Positions 16,035 to 26,350 of a stretch of DNA of 64,000 nucleotides are shown in pieces. A program made the translations under genes and the position numbers. Below the pieces are notes generated by a model. It searched no databases, was not told the DNA's origin, and saw only the letters and a list, made by a program, of their open reading frames with translations. Location: NCBI GenBank assembly GCA_046331465.1, contig JAXLQV010000001.1:1550001-1614000 (forward strand). Reading direction: 5' to 3'. This DNA is from UBA5066 sp046331465 (GTDB taxonomy: Bacteria; Acidobacteriota; Thermoanaerobaculia; UBA5066). How positions within the stretch are numbered: position 1 is the stretch's first letter; each line of letters begins with the position of its first letter.

Positions 16035-16979
16035 GTGAACGTCTACCCGGACCCCTTCAAGCGCACGGACCTGCCCCGCGGCGGCGTCCTGACGATCGGG
16101 AACTTCGACGGCGTCCACCTCGGGCACCGCGAGATGCTCCGGCGCGTCGTCGGCCGGGCGCGGGAGCTCGACGCGCCGTCGGCCGTCCTGACGTTCGACC
16201 CCCACCCGCTGAAGGTCCTCCACCCTCAGCGGGCGCCGAGGATGATCCAGACCTTCCGGCAGCGCGAGGAGGCGATCGCCGAGCTCGGGGTCGACGCCCT
16301 CTTCGTCGTCCCCTTCACGCGCGAGTTCGCCTCGATGCCGGCGGAGGAGTTCGTCCGCGATCTCCTCGGGCGCTGCCTCGGAGCGCGCGAGGTCCACGTC
16401 GGCACCGGGTTCGTCTTCGGCTGCGGCAAGCGCGGGAACGTCGATCTCCTCTCGCGGCTCGGCAAGGAGTGCGGGATCCGCGTCGTGCCGCTGGACGTCG
16501 TCTCCGAGGGGGACGAGCCGGTCTCCTCGACCCGGGTGCGGAGCCTCCTCGAGGCGGGGAACGTCGCCGAGGTGCGGCGCCTCCTCGGCCGTCCCTACGC
16601 GATGGAGGGGATCATCTCCAAGGGAGACCGGATGGGCCGGAAGATCGGCTTCCCGACGATCAACCTGAGGTCCGAGAACGAGCTCTACCCGCGAGACGGC
16701 GTCTACGTGACGAAGGTGCTCCTTCGCTCCTTCGAGCGGACGTTCACGTGCGTGACGAACATCGGACGGCGGCCGACCGTCTACGAGGACTACGCGACGA
16801 CCGTCGAGTCGTACATCCTCGACTTCTCCTCCGACGTCTACGGCGAGCCGATCCGGCTCTCGTTCTTCGAGCGGCTGAGGGACGAGAAGGTCTTCCCCTC
16901 GATGATCGAGCTGACCGCGCAGATCCGCCGCGACGTGGAGGCGACGCGCCTCTGGTTCCTCTCGCGGGGCGAAGGATGA
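16035..16979 (+). CDS. ribF: Bifunctional riboflavin kinase/FAD synthetase
   Basis: Makes FMN and FAD from riboflavin; 314 residues. The nucleotidyltransferase domain (about 1-175) has GNFDGVHLGHREML, LTFDPHPLKVL and VSSTRVRSLLEAGNV. The flavokinase domain (about 180-310) has GDRMGRKIGFPTINL and TNIGRRPTVYEDY. Start is GTG. The stop overlaps the ATG of the next gene (ATGA), so the two are co-translated. Confidence 0.95.
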   Translation: MNVYPDPFKRTDLPRGGVLTIGNFDGVHLGHREMLRRVVGRARELDAPSAVLTFDPHPLKVLHPQRAPRMIQTFRQREEAIAELGVDALFVVPFTREFASMPAEEFVRDLLGRCLGAREVHVGTGFVFGCGKRGNVDLLSRLGKECGIRVVPLDVVSEGDEPVSSTRVRSLLEAGNVAEVRRLLGRPYAMEGIISKGDRMGRKIGFPTINLRSENELYPRDGVYVTKVLLRSFERTFTCVTNIGRRPTVYEDYATTVESYILDFSSDVYGEPIRLSFFERLRDEKVFPSMIELTAQIRRDVEATRLWFLSRGEG

Positions 16980-17845
16980 GCGCGCTCCTGGCCGGGCGCG
17001 CCGCCCTCCTCGTCCTCTCCCTCCTCGCGGCCCATCGCGCGCGGCGCGCCCGCGGGGCGGCTCTCGCGGGGCTCGCCGGCGCCGCGGCGGCGCTCGGCCC
17101 GGGCCCCGTCCCCCTCCCCGCGCCGTCGGTCCTGGGGGCCGGCGTCCTCGCGGCGGCGCTCGTCCTCGCGTTCCTCCGGGCCGACCTGCAGTCGCCCCTC
17201 GCGTCGGAGGCGGCGGCGTCGACGGCGGCCCTCGCGGCGGGGGCGGCGCTCGCGAGCGCGTTCGCGCTCCGCGCCGGCGGGATCGGAGACGCCTTCCTCG
17301 GCGCCTCGGCGGTCGCGGCCGGCCTGTCGGTCTTCGGGGCCGTGGGGTGCCTCGCGAACGCCGAGGCGGGATGGAGGCGGGGGCTCGGGTGGGCGGGCGC
17401 CGCCCTCCTCCCGGGGCCGGTCGCGGGGGGCCTCGCGGCGCTCGGCGGCGCGCTGCCGGCAGAGAGGCGTTTCCTCGCGCCGGCCGCGGGCCTCTTCGTC
17501 GTCCTCCTCGCCTGGCTGCCGCCGGTACTCCTCGAGAGGAGGCGCGTCCTCCGGGAGCTCCCGGAGGAGGCCCGCCTCGGGATCCTCCCGGACGAGGACC
17601 TCGCGGTTCTCGGGAACCCGTGGCGTCGCCGCCGGGAAGCGCGGTTCGGCCGCGCGGACGAACGGCGCGAGTACGTGCGGAGCGCGCTCCTCCTCGCCGT
17701 CGCGCGGCAGCAGCAGCGGCGGAGGAGCGGCGAGGCGATCCGGCTCCGGCAGCTCGAGGTCCTGGCCTTCAGGACGCGCGTCCGCCGCGCCGTCGAGGGC
17801 CGCCTCGCGCGGTTCGCAGGCGCCTCGGACGAGCCGGCCCTCTGA
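16976..17845 (+). CDS. Multi-pass membrane protein of unknown function
   Basis: I do not recognise a family. The 289-residue protein is dominated by Ala/Leu/Gly-rich hydrophobic stretches in residues about 1-185 (roughly five or six membrane helices). A basic cytoplasmic tail of about 100 residues, rich in Arg and Gln, follows (RREYVRSALLLAVARQQQRRRSGEAIRLRQ). It overlaps ribF by 4 bp. No catalytic motif is visible. Confidence 0.7.
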   Translation: MSALLAGRAALLVLSLLAAHRARRARGAALAGLAGAAAALGPGPVPLPAPSVLGAGVLAAALVLAFLRADLQSPLASEAAASTAALAAGAALASAFALRAGGIGDAFLGASAVAAGLSVFGAVGCLANAEAGWRRGLGWAGAALLPGPVAGGLAALGGALPAERRFLAPAAGLFVVLLAWLPPVLLERRRVLRELPEEARLGILPDEDLAVLGNPWRRRREARFGRADERREYVRSALLLAVARQQQRRRSGEAIRLRQLEVLAFRTRVRRAVEGRLARFAGASDEPAL

Positions 17846-17856
17846 CGGGGCGCGCC

Positions 17857-18966
17857 GTGAGGAAACCTCCCCGGGCACGGCCCGTATCATGGAGAGGTTT
17901 GAGAGTCCTCCCGGCCCTCGGCCTGCTCCTGCCGAGCCTCCTCCTGACGTCCCCCGCCCGATCCTCTCCGCCGGCGGACGAGCCGCCGCACTTCGTCCTC
18001 GGGGCCTCGCTCTCGGCGCTCGAGCCTCTCCAGGAGCGCGACCTGCGCGAGGCGGAGCTGCTGTACGCGTTCCTGACGGCGGGCTTCCGGCAGGACGGCT
18101 GGGGAGCGAGGCTCGAGGTGCGGGGGCGCGAGGGGCTCTTCCGCCCGTACTTCCCCGGCTCCGTCTGGGTCGAGGAGGGGTACGCGTTCGTCGGGACCCC
18201 GATCGGGGAAATCCGCGCCGGAAAGGTCGGGGCCGTGGTCGGTCTCGACGACGAGACGTTCGGGGGCGATCTTTTCTCCCTGAACGGCGTCAACCGGAAC
18301 CCCGACTGGGGCGTCCAAGTCGCGGGGAGCCGTCCCTTCGGCTGGCACACTCTCGACTGGGCCGCGCGATGGGCGGGACAGAACGACCATGTGGCCTGGG
18401 AAGAGGAAGGGAAAGGCGTCGAGTCGGACCGGGCGGCGGCTCTCCGCGACGGACTCTCGGGCCGCGTCTCCTTCCTCTACAACAAGGGGCTCTGGACCCT
18501 CCGGCCCGGGCTCTCGGGCGGCACCGCGAGGATCGTCCCGGACGACGGCCGGCCGGAATACCGCCGGACGGACGGCGTCGCCGACCTCACGGCGACGTTC
18601 GGTCCCCTCGCCGTCGAGCTCGAGGCCCTCACCCGCTCGGCTCCGGCCCCGGCGCCCGGCGAGGCGAGGCCTCTCGCCGAGCGGGACGGGAGCGCCTTCC
18701 GGGCGGGGGTCCGGCTCGAGTTCCCGAAGTCGGTCTTTCGATACACGTACAGCGAGTGGCGCTACCGGGGTGCCGACTCGAACGAACGGATCCACCAGCC
18801 CGCGGCCGTCTGGAAAGGGCGGAAGGGGATCGAGGCGGTCGTGGAGTACGCCAGCCGGCGCATCCAGACCGGCGACTCGGTCCGTACCTTCAACGCGTTC
18901 CGGTTCGGGCTGGTGATCCGGTTCCCGTTCGGGCTCCCCGCGGGCGGCCGCGAAGGAAAGGGCTGA
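17857..18966 (+). CDS. Exported, probably beta-rich outer-membrane protein
   Basis: A 369-residue protein with a basic N-region and a Leu-rich signal sequence (LPALGLLLPSLLLTSPARS). After the signal, alternating short strands of aromatic and charged residues (GWGARLEVRGREGLFRPYF, FRYTYSEWRYRGADSN, FNAFRFGLVIRFPFG) suggest a beta-barrel or beta-sandwich, but no family is recognised and there is no terminal Phe. GTG 17857 is used; TTG 17899, just after GGAGAGG, would still keep a signal peptide. It is 5 bp upstream of the MacA-like adaptor, so it may be an accessory of that exporter. Confidence 0.65.
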   Translation: MRKPPRARPVSWRGLRVLPALGLLLPSLLLTSPARSSPPADEPPHFVLGASLSALEPLQERDLREAELLYAFLTAGFRQDGWGARLEVRGREGLFRPYFPGSVWVEEGYAFVGTPIGEIRAGKVGAVVGLDDETFGGDLFSLNGVNRNPDWGVQVAGSRPFGWHTLDWAARWAGQNDHVAWEEEGKGVESDRAAALRDGLSGRVSFLYNKGLWTLRPGLSGGTARIVPDDGRPEYRRTDGVADLTATFGPLAVELEALTRSAPAPAPGEARPLAERDGSAFRAGVRLEFPKSVFRYTYSEWRYRGADSNERIHQPAAVWKGRKGIEAVVEYASRRIQTGDSVRTFNAFRFGLVIRFPFGLPAGGREGKG

Positions 18967-18971
18967 TCCAG

Positions 18972-20357
18972 ATGAAGAAGGCACTGATCGGGGCGGTCGT
19001 CGTCCTCGCCGTCGTGGCGGGCGGAGTCCTCGTCGTCACGAAGGAGAAGGAGTCGGGGCCGAAGTTCCGCAAGGAGAAGGTGGTGAAGGGCTCGGTCGTC
19101 GCGACCGTGACCGCCACCGGGACCCTCTCGGCCGTCACGACCGTGAAGGTCGGCAGCCAGGTCTCCGGGATCATCGCGAGCCTGCACGCCGACTTCAACT
19201 CCGAGGTGAAGAAGGGACAGCTCCTCGCGGAGCTCGACCCGACGCCGTTCCAGGCCAGCGTGGACCAGAGGCGCGCCGACGTCGAGAAGGCGAAGGTGGA
19301 GCTCCGGAACGCCGACCTCGTCCTCGCGCGGGCGAAGAAGCTCCTCGACGCCCAGCTGCAGGCCCAGTCGGAGTACGACACGGCGAAGGCGAACCGGGAC
19401 GGCGCGGCCGCCTCGGTGGAGCAGTCGATGGCCGCGCTCAAGCAGTCCGAGACGAACCTCGCCTACACGAAGATCGTCTCCCCGATCGACGGCGTCGTCG
19501 TCGACCGGCAGTACGACGTCGGCCAGACGGTCGCCGCCTCGTTCCAGGCGCCGGTCCTCTTCACGATCGCGCAGGACCTGACGAAGATGCAGGTCCTGAC
19601 GAACATCGACGAGGCGGACATCGGGAAGGTCAAGGAAGGCCAGGAGGCGAGCTTCTCGGTCGACGCCTTCGCCGACCGGCCCTTCCACGGCTCGGTCTCG
19701 CAGATCCGGCTGTCGCCCCAGACCGTCCAGAACGTCGTCACCTATCCCGTCCTCCTCGACGTCGCGAACCCGGAAGGGAAGCTCCGCCCGGGGATGACGG
19801 CGAACGTGCAGATCCCCGTCGACCGGCGCGACGACGTCCTCCGCGTCCCGAACGCGGCGCTCCGCTTCCGCCCGGACCCGGCCGACCTCGAGTCCGGCGG
19901 GAAGAAGGGGACGACCCCGGCGGACCGGAAGGCGAAGGGGGCGGCCCCGGAGGCCGCGGCGAAGTCGGCCGGGGAGGCTTCCGAGAAGGTCGCCGAGAAG
20001 GCCGCGGCTCCCGAGGGCGGCCGTGGCGAGCGCGCGGGACGCGGCGAGAGGGCGGCGGGCGGCCAGGGCCGGCCGGGCGCCGGCGCGGGTGGCTCCGGAG
20101 GCGCGGGGGGGGGGTCCGTTCGCCAGGGCGGCGCGCGTTCGGGAAGCGCTCGCGAAGCGGACCTCTACGTCGAGCTCCCGAGCGGCAAGCTCAGGGCGGT
20201 CCACGTCAAGACCTCGATCACCGACGGGAACGTCACGGCCGTCGAGACCGACCAGCTGAAGGACGGCGACGAAGTCGTCCTCGGCCTCGCGACGATCCGG
20301 GCGATGTCGAACGGGGCGCAGGGCGGCGGCCGGGGCCCCGGCATGGGCCGGATGTAG
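18972..20357 (+). CDS. MacA-like periplasmic adaptor (HlyD family)
   Basis: Membrane-fusion protein that links an inner-membrane exporter to an outer-membrane channel. The 461 residues begin with an N-terminal anchor helix (LIGAVVVLAVVAGGVLVV). A barrel-sandwich/lipoyl half (VKVGSQVSGIIASLHADFN), an alpha-hairpin (about 95-165), the second lipoyl half (YTKIVSPIDGVVVDRQYDVG) and a beta-barrel follow. Residues about 305-395 are a low-complexity insertion rich in Gly, Ala, Arg and Lys, inside the membrane-proximal part. Directly followed by an ATPase and a permease of the MacB type. Confidence 0.9.
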   Translation: MKKALIGAVVVLAVVAGGVLVVTKEKESGPKFRKEKVVKGSVVATVTATGTLSAVTTVKVGSQVSGIIASLHADFNSEVKKGQLLAELDPTPFQASVDQRRADVEKAKVELRNADLVLARAKKLLDAQLQAQSEYDTAKANRDGAAASVEQSMAALKQSETNLAYTKIVSPIDGVVVDRQYDVGQTVAASFQAPVLFTIAQDLTKMQVLTNIDEADIGKVKEGQEASFSVDAFADRPFHGSVSQIRLSPQTVQNVVTYPVLLDVANPEGKLRPGMTANVQIPVDRRDDVLRVPNAALRFRPDPADLESGGKKGTTPADRKAKGAAPEAAAKSAGEASEKVAEKAAAPEGGRGERAGRGERAAGGQGRPGAGAGGSGGAGGGSVRQGGARSGSAREADLYVELPSGKLRAVHVKTSITDGNVTAVETDQLKDGDEVVLGLATIRAMSNGAQGGGRGPGMGRM

Positions 20358-20371
20358 GGGTGGGAGCGAGC

Positions 20372-21093
<722 letters not shown>

Positions 21094-21097
<4 letters not shown>

Positions 21098-22320
21098 CGA
21101 AGTCGACGAACATCCTCAAGGTGGCCTTTCGGGCGATGGGGCGCAACAAGCTCCGATCGCTCCTCACCGCGCTCGGCATCATCATCGGAGTCGCCTGCGT
21201 CGTCGCGACGATCGGGATCGGCGAGGGGGCGCGCGTCCAGGCCGAGTCGCAGCTCCAGTCGCTCGGGACGAACTTCCTGATGATCTTCCCAGGGACGACG
21301 ACCTCCTCCGGGGCGCGCTCGGGCTGGGGATCGAACTCCAAGCTCTCCGAGCAGGACGTCGACGCGATCCGGCAGGAGGTCACGACGGTCTCCTACGTCT
21401 CCGCGTCGATCCGAACGGTCGCGCAGGTCGTCTACGGGAACCAGAACTGGTCGACGTCGATCCAGGGGGGCGAGGTCGACTGGCCGGCGATCCGCTCGTG
21501 GAACGTCGCACAGGGGCAGTTCTTCACCGACGCCGACAACCGGGCCGCGGCGAAGGTCTGCGTCCTCGGGCAGACCGTCGCGACGAACCTCTTCGGCGAC
21601 GAGGACCCGGTCGGGAAGATGATCCGGATCAAGAACATCCCGTTCCGCGTCGTGGGCGTCCTCGAGCCGAAGGGGGGCTCGATGATGGGCCAGGACCAGG
21701 ACGACACCGTGATCGCCCCCTACCAGACGGTCCGCAAGAAGATCATGGGGACGACCGCGGTCGGCATGATCATGACCGCGGTCTCGACCCCGGAGCTCGT
21801 CCTCAGGGCCCAGGACGAGATCTCCGCCCTCCTCCGCCAGCGGCACAAGATCAACAAGTCGGCCGGCCAGGAGGACGACTTCATGATCCGTTCCCAGACG
21901 GAGATGCTCCAGCAGGCCGAGCAGCAGGCGCGGACGATGGCCGTCCTCCTCTGGTCGATCGCCGGCGTCTCGCTCCTCGTCGGCGGGATCGGGATCATGA
22001 ACATCATGCTCGTGTCGGTGACGGAGCGGACGCGGGAGATCGGCGTGAGGATGGCGATCGGGGCGAAGGGCTCCGACATTCGCGCGCAGTTCCTCGTCGA
22101 GGCCGTCGTCCTCGCCCTGGCGGGGGGGATCCTCGGCATCGCGCTCGGGGTCGGCATCCAGAAGGCCGTCGCCCAGTTCGCGGGCTGGCCGGTCCTCGTG
22201 AGCACGAGCTCGGTCTCGCTCGCGTTCCTCTTCTCGGCGCTCATCGGCGTCACCTTCGGCTTCTACCCGGCGCTGAAGGCAAGCCAGCTCGATCCGATCG
22301 AAGCGTTGAGGTACGAGTGA
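21094..22320 (+). CDS. ABC transporter permease, MacB/FtsX type
   Basis: A 408-residue permease: one N-terminal membrane helix (LRSLLTALGIIIGVACVVATIGIG), a periplasmic MacB core domain (about 45-275) and three C-terminal helices. These include the conserved SIAGVSLLVGGIGIMNIMLVS, and VTERTREIGVRMAIGAKG and LDPIEALRYE are also present. With the ATPase and adaptor it forms a three-gene export unit; the substrate is unknown and no TolC-type channel is in the window. Confidence 0.93.
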
Positions 22321-22348
22321 GCGGAAACGGGGGGGCCGGGGGGCGTGC

Positions 22349-22372
22349 GCAGCCCAGCCCCCCAGGGGCTGC
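22349..22372 (+). terminator. Hairpin after the MacAB-like operon
   Basis: GCAGCCC (22349-22355) pairs with GGGCTGC (22366-22372), 10-nt loop, about 30 bp past the permease stop. No T-tract. The rest of the 173-bp gap to 22494 shows nothing else clear. Confidence 0.35.
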
Positions 22373-22493
22373 GAGTCGCCCGGACCCGGTCGAGGCGCCC
22401 GGGTCAGGGTGAGGCGGCCGTGAGGAAGGGGGCGTCACGGGCTCGGGACTGATTCCCGCCGGCTCTCCGCACGGCCTCCTCGTCGTCGAGACG

Positions 22494-24155
22494 GTGGCGA
22501 CGGCGGCCGCGCTCGGGGTCGCGACGCTCCTCGCGCGGCGCGGCCGGCGCGGCCCGGGCGCGCTCGTCCGCGCCTTCCGCGGCCTCGCCGCGCGGCGATC
22601 GCTCGCCGTGGCGGTCGTCTTCGCCGCGACCCTCGCCGGGCAGCTCGCGCTCCTGCCGCTGTTCGGGCTGCCGGAGCCGTGCGTCTACGACGAGTTCGGC
22701 TACCTGCTCGCGTCCGAGACGTTCGCTTCCGGCCGCCTGACGAACCCGCCGCACCCGTTCTGGCCGCACTTCGAGACCTTCCACGTCCTCCAGCAGCCGA
22801 CCTACATGGCGATGCACCCGCCCGGTCCGGCGCTCGTCCTCGCCGCGGCCCGCGCGGCCTGGGGCGAGCCCGCCGTCGGCGTCTGGATCGCGACGGCGGC
22901 GGCCTGCGCGGCGGCGACGTGGATGCTGCAGGCCTTCGTGCCGCCGTCCTGGGCGCTTGCCGGCGGCCTTCTCGCGGCGTTCCGCGTCGGCCTTTTCAGC
23001 TACTGGTCGACGACCTTCTGGGGCGGCTCGGTCGCGGCGGCCGCCGGCGCGCTCGTCCTCGGCGCCGCGATGCGGTTCCCGTGGCGGACCGGTCCCGGGG
23101 GTGGCCTGGCGCTCGGCGTCGGGTCGGCGTTCCTCGTCCTGACGCGCCCGTTCGAGGGACTCCTCGCCGCGATCCCGGCCTGGACGGCGGCGGCCTGGCG
23201 CTGGTGGAAGTGCCGGAGCGGGGAGCGCCGGCGACTCCTCCTCCGGGTCGGGCTCCCGGCGGCGCTCGTCCTCTCGGCGGCGGCCGCCTTCCTCCTCCGC
23301 TACGACGCGGCGGTCACGGGCGACCCGCTGACGCTCCCGTACCAGCTCCAGAGGGCGACGTACGCCGTCGGACGGCACTTCGTCTGGCAGCCCCCGGGCC
23401 CGGTCCCGGCGTACCGACACGCCGAGCTCGCGACGTTCTACGCCGGCTGGGAGATGGAGGGGTACCAGCGGAGCCGCCGGCTCGTCGACCTCCTGAGGCT
23501 CTGGGCCGGGAAGGCCCACGTATTCTGGCTCTTCTTCGCCGGTCCCGCCCTCACCGTCCCGTTCGCCCTCGGGCTCCTGAACCTCCGGTCGCGCCGGCGC
23601 GCGATCCCGCGCGCCGCCCTCGCGGTCTCGGCCGCGGGCTGGCTCGTCGTCGCCTGGGGGTTCTTCCCGCACTACGCGGGGCCCGTCTTCGGGGCGATCC
23701 TCCTCGTCGTCGTCGACGGCCTCCGCCGGCTCGCGATCGCACGGGTCGGGGGGAGGCGCGTCGCACGGCTCGCCGGGGTCGCCGTCGCCGTGCCGCTCGC
23801 CGTGACGGCGTGCTTCCGGCTCGCCGCCGCGCCGCTCGGGCTCCAGGTCGGGGCCTGGCCGCCCGCGTGGTACTCGACGGTGCGGTACGCGGGCTACACG
23901 CGGGGGGCGCTCGAGGAGGAGCTCCGGCGGGCGGGCGGGCAACACCTCGTCTTCGTGCGTTACGCGCGAGGGCACTCGCCGCACCTCGAGTGGGTCTTCA
24001 ACGGCGCGGACCTCGCGGCCGCCCGAGTCCTCTGGGCGCGGTCGATGGGCGAGGCGGCGGACGCCGCCCTCGCGCGCCACGAGGCGGGCCGGTCGGTCTG
24101 GCTGCTCGAGCCGGACGCGGACCCGTACCGCCTCGTCCCGTACGCCCCGCGCTGA
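22494..24155 (+). CDS. GT-C family membrane glycosyltransferase (ArnT/PMT-like)
   Basis: A 553-residue integral membrane protein with about ten Ala/Leu/Val-rich helices. The first periplasmic loop carries the acidic motif VYDEFGYLLASETFASGRL, as in polyprenyl-phosphate-sugar-dependent glycosyltransferases (GT39/GT83-like). MHPPGPALVLA and FPHYAGPVFGAILL are also typical of this group. It probably moves a sugar from a lipid carrier onto a lipid, glycan or protein. GTG 22494 is the first usable start; the frame extends upstream through a CTG near 22449 with no ATG or GTG. It converges on the hydrolase gene. Confidence 0.8.
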   Translation: MATAAALGVATLLARRGRRGPGALVRAFRGLAARRSLAVAVVFAATLAGQLALLPLFGLPEPCVYDEFGYLLASETFASGRLTNPPHPFWPHFETFHVLQQPTYMAMHPPGPALVLAAARAAWGEPAVGVWIATAAACAAATWMLQAFVPPSWALAGGLLAAFRVGLFSYWSTTFWGGSVAAAAGALVLGAAMRFPWRTGPGGGLALGVGSAFLVLTRPFEGLLAAIPAWTAAAWRWWKCRSGERRRLLLRVGLPAALVLSAAAAFLLRYDAAVTGDPLTLPYQLQRATYAVGRHFVWQPPGPVPAYRHAELATFYAGWEMEGYQRSRRLVDLLRLWAGKAHVFWLFFAGPALTVPFALGLLNLRSRRRAIPRAALAVSAAGWLVVAWGFFPHYAGPVFGAILLVVVDGLRRLAIARVGGRRVARLAGVAVAVPLAVTACFRLAAAPLGLQVGAWPPAWYSTVRYAGYTRGALEEELRRAGGQHLVFVRYARGHSPHLEWVFNGADLAAARVLWARSMGEAADAALARHEAGRSVWLLEPDADPYRLVPYAPR

Positions 24156-24172
24156 GGCCCGTCCGGCCTCTC

Positions 24173-24190
24173 CCCGCTCAGGCGAGCGGG
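24173..24190. terminator. Hairpin between convergent genes
   Basis: CCCGCTC-aggc-GAGCGGG, a 7-bp stem that includes the minus-strand stop codon at 24178-24180. No T-tract. Confidence 0.35.
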
Positions 24191-24837
24191 CGCGAGCGGG
24201 TCCCGACGAACGGGTTCAGCCGGGACTCCTCGGCGATCGTCGTCTCCTCGCCGTGCCCCGGCAGGACGAGGAGGTCGCCGGGCAGCGTCAGGAGCCGCGT
24301 CTCGATCGAGGCGACGAGGTCGTCCCACGAGCCGCCGGGGAAGTCGGTCCGGCCGACGGAGCGCCGGAAGAGGGTGTCGCCCGAGAAGAGGACGGGAGTC
24401 TCCCCCTCGAGGCGGAAGCAGATGCTCCCGGGCGTGTGGCCGGGCGTGTGGAGGACCTCGAGCGCGCCGCCGCCGCAGGCAACCCGGTCGCCGTGCGCGA
24501 GCGTCCGCGCGACCGGCCCGGGCGCCTCGACCGGGACGCCGAACATCCGGCCCCAGCGGGCGAGGTCGGCGTAGAGAGGCCGGTCGTCGTCGTGCATCAG
24601 GATCGGCGCCCCGGTCTCCTGCGAGAGGCGCGCCGAGGAGAGGCAGTGGTCGAGGTGCGCGTGCGTGTGGACGAGGGCGACGGCGGCGAGGCCGTGGCGC
24701 GCGAGGGCCGCGAGGACCCGGTCCGGCTCTCCCCCCGGGTCGAGGACGATCGCGGCCTTCGTCGCCGGGTCGGCGACGATCGCGCAGTTGCAGCCGAGGG
24801 GGGCGACGGCGAAGGACTCCACGAGGACGAGGCCCAT
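24178..24837 (-). CDS. Metallo-beta-lactamase-fold hydrolase (glyoxalase II-like)
   Basis: A 219-residue Zn hydrolase. The metal motif HTHAHLDHCL (HxHxDH), the later ligands in HTPGHTPGS, FSGDTLFRRSVGR and LPGHGEETTI are all in place. That order matches the small GloB/YcbL-type hydroxyacylglutathione-hydrolase-like enzymes. ATG 24837 is preferred to GTG 24855, since a CAGACT -10-like hexamer lies between them. The physiological thioester is unknown. Confidence 0.88.
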   Translation of the reverse strand: MGLVLVESFAVAPLGCNCAIVADPATKAAIVLDPGGEPDRVLAALARHGLAAVALVHTHAHLDHCLSSARLSQETGAPILMHDDDRPLYADLARWGRMFGVPVEAPGPVARTLAHGDRVACGGGALEVLHTPGHTPGSICFRLEGETPVLFSGDTLFRRSVGRTDFPGGSWDDLVASIETRLLTLPGDLLVLPGHGEETTIAEESRLNPFVGTRSRPLA

Positions 24838-24845
24838 GGCGCGCG

Positions 24846-24882
24846 AGTCTGCCACACGGCCTCCCGCGCTCCGGCCTACACT
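24846..24882. promoter_or_regulatory. Divergent -10 elements for the hydrolase and threonine aldolase genes
   Basis: Minus strand: CAGACT (24851-24846), 8 nt before ATG 24837. Plus strand: TACACT (24877-24882), 8 nt before ATG 24891. Both would give leaderless transcripts. Confidence 0.4.
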
Positions 24883-24890
24883 CCGGCGCG

Positions 24891-25937
24891 ATGAGCACCC
24901 TCTCCGACTTCCGCTCCGACACCGTCACGAAGCCGACCGCCGCGATGCGCCGCGCCATGGCCGAGGCCGAGGTGGGGGACGACGTCTACGGCGAGGACCC
25001 GACGATCGCGCGCCTCGAGGCGCGGACCGCCGAGCTCCTGGGCTTCGAGGCGGCCCTCTTCGTCCCGACGGGCTCGATGGGGAACCAGGTCTCGCTGCGC
25101 GTCCACGCCCGGTCGGGAACCGAGGTGATCGTCGAGTCCCGGAGCCACGTCTTCCACTACGAGATGGCCGGGATGGCCTCGCTCTCGGGCCTCCTGCCGC
25201 GGCCCGTCTTCGGCCCGGGAGGGCGGATGCCCGTCGCGGAGGTCGAGGCGTGGGTGAGGCCCGAGTCGGTCTACTACCTGCCGCGGACCTCGGTCGTCTG
25301 CCTCGAGAACACGCACAACTTCGCCGGGGGGACGGTCCTCCCGCGGGCGGCCGTCGACGAGATCCTCGCCGTGGCCCGGCGGAGAGGGCTCGCGGTCCAC
25401 GTCGACGGCGCCCGTCTCTGGAACGCCGCGGCGGCCCTCGGCGTCTCCGAGGCGTCGCTCGTCGCGGGCGTCGACTCGGTGATGGTCTGCTTCTCGAAGG
25501 GCCTGCGCGCCCCGGTCGGGAGCGCGATCGCCGGCTCGAAGGCGTTCGTCGCCGAGGCGAGGCGCGTGCGGAAGCTCTTCGGGGGCGGAATGCGGCAGGC
25601 GGGCGTCCTCGCGGCGGCCGCCCTCGTCGCGCTCGACGGGGAGCGGGGCCGCCTCGCCGAGGACCACGCGCGGCTCGTGCGGCTCGCCCGGGGGCTCGCG
25701 GGCGTCCGGGGCGTCTCCCTCGACCCGGCGGCGTTCCCGACGAACATCCTCATCGCCGACCTCGACCCGCGCGTCTTCGGGGCGGCGAACGACGCCCTCG
25801 CCCGGCTGCGCGAGCGCGGGATCCTCGCCGGGGCGGCGGGGGAGAGCTCGATCCGGCTCGTCACGCACGCGGACGTCGGCGACGCGGACGTCGACCGCGC
25901 GCTCGCGGCGTTCGGCGAGCTCGCCTCGGAGCGGTGA
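24891..25937 (+). CDS. ltaE: Low-specificity threonine aldolase (PLP)
   Basis: Splits L-threonine/allo-threonine to glycine and acetaldehyde; 348 residues, normal length. It starts with the family hallmark DFRSDTVTKPTAAMRRAMA, then GDDVYGEDPTIARLE and PTGSMGNQVSLRVHA. The PLP aspartate is in VHVDGARLWNAA and the Schiff-base lysine in VMVCFSKGLRAPVGS. It converges on ridA. Confidence 0.93.
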   Translation: MSTLSDFRSDTVTKPTAAMRRAMAEAEVGDDVYGEDPTIARLEARTAELLGFEAALFVPTGSMGNQVSLRVHARSGTEVIVESRSHVFHYEMAGMASLSGLLPRPVFGPGGRMPVAEVEAWVRPESVYYLPRTSVVCLENTHNFAGGTVLPRAAVDEILAVARRRGLAVHVDGARLWNAAAALGVSEASLVAGVDSVMVCFSKGLRAPVGSAIAGSKAFVAEARRVRKLFGGGMRQAGVLAAAALVALDGERGRLAEDHARLVRLARGLAGVRGVSLDPAAFPTNILIADLDPRVFGAANDALARLRERGILAGAAGESSIRLVTHADVGDADVDRALAAFGELASER

Positions 25938-25943
25938 GGGGGG

Positions 25944-25973
25944 GCTCCCCGGGGCCGTCAGGCGCCGGGGAGC
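25944..25973. terminator. Hairpin at convergent ltaE/ridA ends
   Basis: GCTCCCCGG (25944-25952) pairs with CCGGGGAGC (25965-25973), 12-nt loop; it overlaps the last codons of ridA. No T-tract. Confidence 0.4.
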
Positions 25974-26350
25974 TTCGCCACGAGCTCGATCTCGACCCGG
26001 GCGCCGGCCGGCAGCGCGGCCACCTGGACGGTGGAGCGGGCCGGACGGTGATCGCCGAAACGCGCCGCGTAGGCGCCGTTCATCTCGGCGAAGTGGCCCA
26101 TGTCGGTCAGGAAGACGGTCATCTTGACGACGTCGGCGAGCCGGCAGCCCGCGCCGGCGAGGATCGCATCGAGGTTGTCGAAGACGCGGTTCGTCTCCTC
26201 GGCGATCGTCCCGGACACGAGCTTCATCGTGGCGGGGTCGAGGGGAACCTGCCCGGCGGTGAAGAGGAACCCTCCGGCGGCGATCCCCTGGGCGTAGGGG
26301 CCGATGGCTTTCGGGGCGTTCTCGACGGCGATGGTCTTCAGCTGGCTCAT
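25958..26350 (-). CDS. ridA: RidA family enamine/imine deaminase
   Basis: Cytosolic hydrolase of reactive 2-aminoacrylate and related imines; 130 residues. GPYAQGIAAGGFLFTAGQVPLDP, KMTVFLTDMGHFAEMN and the Arg-containing ARSTVQVAALPAGARVEIE are diagnostic. The ATG overlaps the hpt stop (ATGA), so it is translated with hpt. Threonine aldolase, another PLP enzyme, converges on it, which fits a role in clearing PLP by-products, although the two are on opposite strands. Confidence 0.93.
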   Translation of the reverse strand: MSQLKTIAVENAPKAIGPYAQGIAAGGFLFTAGQVPLDPATMKLVSGTIAEETNRVFDNLDAILAGAGCRLADVVKMTVFLTDMGHFAEMNGAYAARFGDHRPARSTVQVAALPAGARVEIELVAKLPGA